Source: Cloeon dipterum
Lineage: Eukaryota > Arthropoda > Insecta > Ephemeroptera > Baetidae
Length of the DNA stretch: 64,000 bases
Reading direction: 5' to 3'
NCBI RefSeq assembly: GCF_949628265.1
Contig: NC_088789.1
Span: 496,001 to 560,000 of the forward strand
Of this stretch, positions 56,687 to 64,000 are shown piece after piece. Position numbers and translations under genes: made by a program. How positions within the stretch are numbered: position 1 is the stretch's first letter; each line of letters begins with the position of its first letter. The notes beneath the pieces were generated by a model. The model was not told where the DNA came from, ran no database searches, and was given only the letters and a program-made list of their open reading frames with translations.

Positions 56687-58330
56687 TCAGCTCTTGGTGC
56701 GACTCAAGAAGCGGCCCAACGCTTGCTGCAGCCGCTCGCACACCGCCGGCAGCTTCGACGCCAGACCAGACCACTGCAACAAGAGTTCACAATTAGCATC
56801 CAAACTACCCTCAATCCAGTAAATGGCTTCAGCCAAAGAAATTTTGTGCAATTTTTAAATGAGTTTTTTGTTTAAAATAGCCTACCTTGTCTCAGGGTTA
56901 ATTAAGGTAATTTCATTTGAAGGAAAAATTCAACAAAAAGGGCTACTAGGGCTAGATGTCTAAATTCAGGACAATTTTCACACTCAGGGCCTTTACCCTG
57001 AGGTCAGGTCAGGAATTGTTTAACTTAAAAAAAGGTAAATGAATTTGTATCAGCGTACCTGAAGGTGCGGCCTCATCAGTGTGGCTTGATTAGCCGCTAC
57101 TGGTGCACACCTGGCCCTTGGGTCAACGACGACGACTCGGACGAAGAGGTGGAGTCACGGTGCACATCTCCTGCTCCACCTTCGAGTCGCTCCGAGATGA
57201 GCAGGGGCAGCGTCAGGATCTTCTTCACTTCCGACTCTTGGCTTTTTCTCCACACACCTTGCTCTACTCGCCAACACCATATCCACCTCCTGCTTCTGCC
57301 AATCAAGGTCAACCCTCGTCAAGTTCAGCTTGCTCTTCACGGTTTTGCAAGCGTCACCTGCGCCCGGCTGCTTCAGGTCGAGCCCTGCACCGAGTGGCAC
57401 GAATATGGATGTCCTCGATGTCATCTGCAAATTAGGCCCCAAATATTCAGAGCTTGCAGGCAAATAAAAATCAAAATGGCTCGCACCAGCAGAGTCCTGC
57501 GCCTTGTAGAATGCGGTGTCTAAGCCCTGATGGGCAACGCGCACCGCCAGGTACAGTTGGTCCCTGCTGTTCTGCTGGTTCTGCAGCTGCGCCAGCCACG
57601 GCGACTCATCCATGTGTCCAGTCACAGCGTCAGCCTTACTCCTCACAATCAGCAGCTGCACCGCAGAAGCAGACACCCTGATGAATTTTAAAAGTTCTCT
57701 AATTTGGCAAATTTAACACCGTATAAATCTTGTTTTCAATTAATAAGATAGTTGAATAATAGTTTGGCTAGGAAAAATCATGGGATTTGAATAATAAGGT
57801 TTTAGGCCTATCAGGTTGCTGCATTAATTGTAATTAACACTTGAAAAAAAATGTTGTAAAAGTTTTTCCCAACCAAAAAAAAAAGCGTTTTTAAACCCTA
57901 ACATACTGTGCTCTGAGTGAAATATAAAGGTCTGAAACTTTTAAAGTTGGTTCAAATCAGGTTCAAGCCATTTTGAAAAAAAAACATGTCACCGGTTAAA
58001 ATATAAAAATGTTTAAAACCTCTCCGACGTCGACGACCTGATTGTGGGCCGCCAGCGGCGCCGTCACCGACATATCAGCGCCACCCGCACCATCTCCTCA
58101 CCAGTGGAATTATTCACACAGAAAAAAAATTCTCCATACGGTCCTTCAGTCAAATCTGAAGTATATTTTAAAAATTAAAATGTGCAAATGCAAGGCCAAA
58201 GGTAAAGCGCACCTTTCAGATTCTTCAAAGACCTGCGGCCAACAGGAAGAGTCTCTGACCAACGACCATCGGCACCAATTACATAATTCAATATTCAAAC
58301 TTCATTGAGGTCCTCACGGTACCACACCTG
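56687..58330 (-). pseudogene. Unidentified multi-exon gene or pseudogene
   Basis: Several exon-like, GC-richer pieces lie on the minus strand: about 58310-58290 (after a TTTCAG acceptor, VWYREDLNE), about 58280-58215 (GRWSETLPVGRRSLKNLK), 57677 down to about 57450 (after ATCAG; contains GHMDESPWLAQLQNQQNSRD and DQLYLAVRVAHQGLDTAFYK), about 57435-57065 with donors at CAG/GTGACG and AAG/GTGTGT (contains LTRVDLDWQKQEV and KKILTLPLLISERLEGG), and a last exon 56687-56773 after TTGCAG (WSGLASKLPAVCERLQQALG, ending RTKS and TGA). The frames do not join cleanly and some exons contain stops, so it may be decayed. I do not recognise the family. Confidence 0.45.
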
Positions 58331-58634
58331 AAAGATAAAAAAGGTATTATTATTATTTTTGTACATAATACCGTCAGAAAGAGGAACTTATTGTTGTAAC
58401 AATGGTAAATATCTATGGTTCTCGAATTTTTTCTTTTTTAAAAATAAATCATGTAAGCTTATGTAAACATACATTAATATTAATTTAATTTTAAGGAAAT
58501 GGATATCCACGAACTTTCTCAATTCAAAACGCATTGCAGCTACTAATAAACAACCACAACGTCCTGAGTCAGTTTGCAGGTGCCCCTCCAAAGTCGAAGG
58601 GCCCTCTCAGAATCTTTGCAGGAGCGAAATTTTG

Positions 58635-58696
58635 GTGACGCGTGACGCTTTTAAAATGACGCGTGACGCCCAACCGGTGACGGTGACGCGTGACGT
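58635..58696. repeat. GTGACGCGTGACG repeats
   Basis: Three to four copies of a GTGACGCGTGACG-type motif within 60 bases, at the left edge of the duplicated segment. Confidence 0.75.
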
Positions 58697-59336
58697 TAAA
58701 AAAAGACAAGAAGCTACGAGCAGTCGTAAATAATGAAATAAATAACGTCATGAAACGCAATTATTATGAAAAATAAATGAAAAATTCTACAAATTTTCCT
58801 GAATGAACGCGGGCTCTGTCGAGATGATGATAACAATAAAGTGTGAATAAATTACAAAGCAACTTATCGGAGAGGTGTGTAAACTTGATATTCAACCGAA
58901 TTATTTAGATGAAGAAAAAAATGACTGGGTTAATCACTTTTTTGGTTTTGGGTGCTGATTGGAAAGAGTTTCAGTGTCAAGGCCGCTTTTGCTTTACCGC
59001 TACACAAGTGTTCTCCAAAGTAGTGGATGTTGATGGCAGTTGGCAGGAGAGAAAAAGGAAGTGTGCAGCTGCAAGTCAGGGTTGAGAAAATGCCACTGCG
59101 CTGCAGTGAGAAAATCTCACCCCGCCGTATGTCACTATACATGGGGGGTGTCAAAGGTGAGTTTTTCGCACCGCGCAGCAGTGACATGCGGTGGGTTGAG
59201 ATTTTCTCAGCAGTGCAGCGCAGTGACATTTTCTCACCCCTGACTTGCTGTGTGGAATAAAAAGCAGCGACGGTGAAAGACCGCACAGTGCAATGTCGAG
59301 GATAAATAAATTTATAGGAAGCAACACGGGCAGTAA
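58690..59336 (+). repeat. Duplicated non-coding segment, copy 2, with MITE
   Basis: Same order of shared blocks as 51075-51530: TATCGGAGAGGTG, TTTTGGGTGCTGATTGGAAAG, GTGTCAAGGCCGCTTTTGC and GGCAGTTGGCAGGAGA, then a GCAACACGGGCA block. It is about 180 bp longer because of the palindromic insertion at 59073-59246. Confidence 0.75.
59073..59246. mobile_element. 174-bp palindromic MITE
   Basis: Arms of about 65 bp mirror each other: AAGTCAGGG, GAGAAAATGxCACTGCGCTG and GAGAAAATCTCA, then a GTATGTCACT or GCATGTCACT block near the centre. The matching position in copy 1 at 51075-51530 has no insertion. A 3-4-bp GCTG/CTG repeat flanks it. Confidence 0.8.
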
Positions 59337-62300
59337 ATTTCCGGGGGTGTTTATTTTAGCTTATTTAGTGATCTGATTTATTTCTCGCTGCGCGTGGGTG
59401 TTGTGTGATCACGCAGCAAATAAGTAATAGAGAGTTGGAGCAAATGATTCGACTGCGAATGTGCGAATGCAGATCCTGAGGCAAAAAATGGACGTGTTTT
59501 CCCTTTCGGCACATATCTGGCGTGTCTAGTTTATTTCCTTCCCAGCTCTGTGGAAAATGGCTCTCTTTTGATATCGTTATCACCATTTTTGGAGAAAATA
59601 AACTGTATAAAAGATGTATTTTCGTTAGCATTAAAATAAATCTTTTTGACGATAATATACATAATAAAAGCGTCTGGGAGGTTGTTCATTTAGCTATGAA
59701 TGAAAAAAGTCAGCGGAGCGCCGAAAGGAGCGGCGCCGTCGGATAAATCGCGAAAGTGGCCCCGGGGCCGAGCTCAGGGTGAAATACCCTGAAAAAGGTA
59801 ATCACGGTGGTAGGGCTTGGTAAGACCTTTCGTTTGAGGCATCGTGGCTTAAAATCCATCAAATCGTTGAATTTTAACTAATATAAAACCATTTTCGGCT
59901 GTGTGCACTTGCCGAATCGTACGTCGGAAAACGATAAAAAAAAAAAACGAAAATTAATTTTTCTGTGGGCGCTAATAACCTCAAAATCGATCTTAGAACC
60001 GGTGTCGAACCTGCGTGTGCGATGGAACAGTGAAGATTGAATTTTTTATGGAGAATTTTCCATATAGAGATAAAAAGCCACCTTTTTTCAAACTTAAAAG
60101 ACTATATCTTGTCCTAGAATTTTGATCTGATAGGGTCCTAATTAGTCTCAAAATGTTCCTCGATAAATTGGGCTTCGATTAAGAACTTATTGTGTCGAAT
60201 TCTTATCATACACTGGTGGAAGACAAAATGAGTTAAAAAAACACGTAAAATCCATCTGCTGTGGGAGAAAATTTTGATTAATATCCCGTAAAATCCCATC
60301 TTCATTCGATACCTAGCCGAGATGGCTGGGCGTGACAAATCTTGTTCAAGGTGATATAAATTGTTTAGAGAATTTAGAGCTCTCCAAAGTTTCAACATTC
60401 AAAAATTTAAAGTTATTCGAAAAACACTCCGATTTCAGAAAACCACACACGGAGGACATGCCCCACCAAAGGCCATCGACTGGTGCTGGAATTGCAACCC
60501 TTCGGCGCATAGGGCTCGGTCTGGGCCTCGAAAACCAAAATTATAAATTGTCACACAACAGGTTAATTTAGTTCATTTTAATTTTTTATGGGTTGCACAG
60601 TAAAAACCAAATATTCGTTGGACTCGTGCTGCAATTCTGCGTCGATTGGACCCAGAAGCGTCCCCCGCGGCCGTCCAACCCCCTGGGGCCCAAAACCCAT
60701 AAAATCAGCGCAAAAGAACCCTTTCCTCTGAATTTTTATTTTATAAATTACGTAATGGGGGATTATGGCTTCATTCCCTTCATTTGGCACCAAAAGGCGT
60801 CGATGGGCCGTGTTCGGCACCGAAATTCGCGCTTTTAACGAGTTTTTGCGAGGAAGGATAGAGAATGGGCGAACGGAGCCCAGTCGGATGCTCCTGCGGG
60901 GCACCTATATGGGCCCATCGGCAAAACCCATTTGTGCCTGGTTTACCACCAGGGTAAGGCACCGGAAAGCGTCGGCGGCTACATCTTTTTCCAAAAAAAT
61001 CCATCATGCGACGAGTTGTTCAATCTTTGACATAATGGAACATTCCTTTTTTATTATTTAAATTAAATAGTAGGAAAAACTTATTCTATCCTTTGGCCCA
61101 TCCAATATTTCATACAGCGGAAAAATGACCACAGCAATTTTAAACATAAAAATTCAGATTTTGAAATAATATTAAGTAAAGAAACCGATTGTCTATGAAA
61201 TCGGTACGCCGAAACTATGTATAGTTGAGCGTATTAAAAATAATTATGTTTCGAGGACGCTCAAGAATTCATTTGGCAAGCAGGGATTAATTGTTGCTCA
61301 AACAAAAGGGGCATTTCTATTACTTACCATTGCGCAAGTGCATTCCTTACATAATATTTGTTAATTCTCACACCTGGTTTCTCTGCACTTGATGAAATAT
61401 TGCACATGAATATAGTGTAATCTAGGTGGGTGGGAAGTGGGCAAGTGTGGGGGTAAAGTAAGAAAGTTATTTAAGTATAGCAGAGCAGCAATGCGATACA
61501 AGGCATTCATTCAAGCAGAGCTACTTGTTTGCCCTTGGTTTTCTGAGCCTCCTCCAGAGATAGGATGAGGATTGCAACGGTAAATATTCATTTTTCAATT
61601 CATCTTCATTTTTCTTATGGTATATGTCACTACAAAATAGATCAGGTGGAATCTTCTCTTTCTTTTTTTCCTACTGCTATTTTCTTCAACCCCGACATAG
61701 TAATACGATCGTCAAAATATAGGGGAACCCCACGAACTCGCGCGCGGCCGAAAACGCGCCTACGTGGCAAGTCCCTTTTCCTTCACATATGTCGTTCAAG
61801 TTTAAACGGGTTATTTCGATTGATAGGAAATAACTTAGAAATAAGTATAATTATGCAGGGCTACGAGACAAACGTGCGCTAATTTCAGTTTCTGCTCGGC
61901 CTATATACGAAAAATTAAATACAATTTGAATTGATTTAAAAATTGATAAAAGCTCGGTGGAGGCTGCTGGGAGGCCGTGGGGGCGGGTCGATCAGGGCGG
62001 CAATCGCAGCAGCTTCATTTGATGCCAGTTGACGTGTTCTACTGGGGATCGTCTGGTTTTTTTGTGTAAATAATTTTTAAATGTTCAAAATTTGGGTTTT
62101 TTCTGAATTGGTATTATTTACAACACAGCAGTTCAGAAGTTTGAGGTTTCTAGAAGTTCTATCCGCGAATCTACTAACTCAATTAAAATGACAACAAATT
62201 AAAAGTAAATAAGGGTATCCCACCGCAGGGTGTGATCGATCATGGGATCATAAAAACCCGCAGTTTTCCGGAAAACCCCCAATCCATTGCAAGAACTTTA

Positions 62301-62390
62301 TTTTTGCGGGTTTTTCTGCAATTTTGTGACCTTTTCCGAAACACATGAATTCTTTTGTATGATCAAAAATTTATATTTTTCAAAATCAGA
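59337..62390. other. intergenic, no supported gene
   Basis: Mixed composition. A GC-richer block at 60430-61010 has overlapping open frames on both strands without a recognisable product and could be an unknown repeat. A patch at 59700-59840 (GGCGCCG and CCCGGGGCC-type) is also unexplained. No tRNA or rRNA signature was found. Confidence 0.4.
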
Positions 62391-62815
62391 CCAGCCCGTT
62401 GGCTCGCATTGTTAAGGCATTCACAGGAGTGTCAAAGCAATGGGAGGTATTTGAGCAGTTGGGAGATCTAATACTGGCTACCCAATGTCAGAGATGGCAA
62501 AAAGTGGTTAGTTTAGTGACTCGAAATTCTCAAATAAAATTGCTCAACGGGCTGGGAGGCGACTCGCTGCTTGCTGCTTTGCACCTTTCCAGCATGCGTG
62601 ATTTGGCTTCACGGGACGAATGTCTAGCGTGTTTCAAAACAAAAGTCCTCGGTGCGGAGGCAAGTGGCCCTTGAGTGGGCTGGGTCCCTGTGCGGCCTGG
62701 TGCGCCCATGTTATCCGTTCGCGGTGTTATTGGGACCCGGGTTTCAGCATTCGTGCTAGTGCAGTGCGCGCCCTTCCCGGTCCTCCGGTCCTCGGACAGG
62801 GATAAAAAGAGCAAA
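62391..62815 (+). repeat. Dispersed 430-bp repeat, copy 3
   Basis: Near-full copy of the family at 21717-22155, beginning CCAGCCCGTTGGCTCGCATT and ending in GATAAAAAGAGCAAAAAAAA. A codon that is a stop in copy 1 is TGG here, in line with an ancestral coding frame. Confidence 0.8.
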
Positions 62816-62899
62816 AAAAATTGGAAAAAATGTCAAATCATTAAATTTAGAAATAAAGGTGTTGGCAGATAAGATATAGCAAAATCGAGAAACAATGGG

Positions 62900-63657
62900 A
62901 GATAACAAATTGCCTACAATTTTCCTCCTCTGTCAACTATCTTGGCGTGACATTCCAAACGTCTGGAACTTGCTTTTCAAATCATCTGGATAAGAGAGTT
63001 AAAGCGTCAATTTTTGCAACATCTAAAATTAAAAACCTTTCAAAATCGTCTATTTCCACTGCAAAAAAGCTATTTAACTTGGCAATTTCTCCTGTAGCTT
63101 CGTATGGTATAGAAGCAATTTGGTCTCATTTATCTCTGAATGATCTTAACAAGTTGGAATGTGCTAAATCTAGATTCTTTAAAAAAGCCCTCAGCGTAGA
63201 CAAGAGAATGAAATCCAGATTTGTCTATGAATTGGTTCAGACTGATTATTTTGTTAATGACCTTAAATCTAAATACTCTCTTCCCTCTACAATTGCCTAT
63301 GAGAAGTTTTTGAATAATATGAATGTTAAACGACAATCTATTGACCCAAAATTTTTTGAAACCCCTGCTATGTGTAATTTGGATTGGACTAATACAAATT
63401 GTAAAGACAGGGCTATGTTAACTAGATATTCTTTTCATGGCTATCATTTCCTCGTCTGTTCACATAAATGTTTTCATCTCGAAGTCACCGCTAATTGTAA
63501 ATGTATTTATTGTGATTCTTTGCTTTCTAGTATGTACCATTTACTAGACTGTGTCAAAAAACCTTTAACTTTATCACAAGCATTCCGTTATAATAAATAA
63601 ATTTGTAATTGACTTTAGTTGTACACCGATGGTGTCCAATAAAATGAATAATAATAA
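62900..63657 (+). pseudogene. LINE ORF2 C-terminal fragment
   Basis: The frame reads NYLGVTFQTSG at about 62935 and stays open to the stop at 63598. It covers the region after the reverse transcriptase palm: a Y-G-I-E-A-I-W segment, a long helical part, and a C-terminal zinc-finger-like CKCIYCDSLL ... HLLDC at residues 187-206. This matches LINE ORF2 C-termini of the Jockey/I/R1 type. The 3' end has AATAAA and an (AAT)n tail at 63640-63657. The catalytic domains are missing, so it is a 5'-truncated dead copy. Confidence 0.78.
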
Positions 63658-64000
63658 TCAGAAGGTGAAGGGCCCCACACTAATTTTTGACTCAATTATG
63701 CACCCATTTAAGATTCTGCAATACCAATGCCTCGGCTTTGTTTCCACGCAAATCTTGTGGAATCGACACGCATATATTCCCGACCCAGCTGGACTAGGGT
63801 TCACCAATTTTGCAATGCGCAAAATATGCACCACTGTTTTTTTTTGCGCTAAAACAGCTGGAAACCAAACATTTTTTGGTTTTTCCAATTACCACCTCGA
63901 AAAAGTTATATTTTGCGCCAAAAAAGTCAGAAATTTTTGAAAATAAGATTATTGTAGTGATAGAATTTTTGGTCTTTTGGATTTTTTTCTGACTTGTATA
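63658..64000. other. right edge, nothing recognised
   Basis: Only short frames without family resemblance before the end of the window. Confidence 0.4.

Overview
The window is nuclear DNA of a eukaryote, most likely an insect or another arthropod. It is AT-rich, its genes have small introns with GT/AG borders and AATAAA signals, and it is crowded with non-LTR retrotransposons, a Ty3/Gypsy-type LTR element, foldback elements and palindromic MITEs. No species can be named from the sequence, and I see no rRNA, tRNA or CRISPR array.

Layout. 1-16 kb holds no gene I can support: a 2-kb foldback element (515-2526), many copies of a short interspersed repeat, and two CpG-rich islands (5575-6200, 13440-14230). 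16-17 kb carries a minus-strand ankyrin gene. 17.7-27.1 kb is a transposon nest: an inverted-repeat element containing a 5'-truncated LINE, a dispersed 430-bp repeat, and a dead LTR retrotransposon. 30.3-34.9 kb has two tandem ankyrin genes of the same family as the 16-kb gene.

35.7-50.4 kb is the most interesting part: five members of a family of apparently secreted proteins of about 430-450 residues. They look like P-loop GTPases whose nucleotide-binding motif has decayed into a conserved G-D-x-D-G-E pattern. All share one exon plan: a 12-21-nt first exon, a second exon of about 100 nt completing the signal peptide, and one large exon. Three members are intact (45017-46486 plus; 47130-48540 minus; 48919-50411 minus). 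One (35711-41712 minus) is cut by a 4.6-kb element flanked by a 4-bp target duplication whose removal restores the frame exactly. One (42939-44554 minus) is degenerate and cut by a retroposed repeat.

52.2-53.1 kb has a second, more canonical ankyrin gene. 53-64 kb is mostly non-coding, with an unidentified minus-strand multi-exon gene or pseudogene at 56.7-58.3 kb, a segment duplicated from 51.1-51.5 kb, and a LINE fragment near the right edge.

How the genes work together is not visible. The large ankyrin family (cytosolic, no signal peptide) and the secreted GTPase-like family are both duplicated locally and diverging, with gene death by transposon insertion. That pattern fits fast birth-and-death evolution, such as defence or self/non-self functions, but this is inference.
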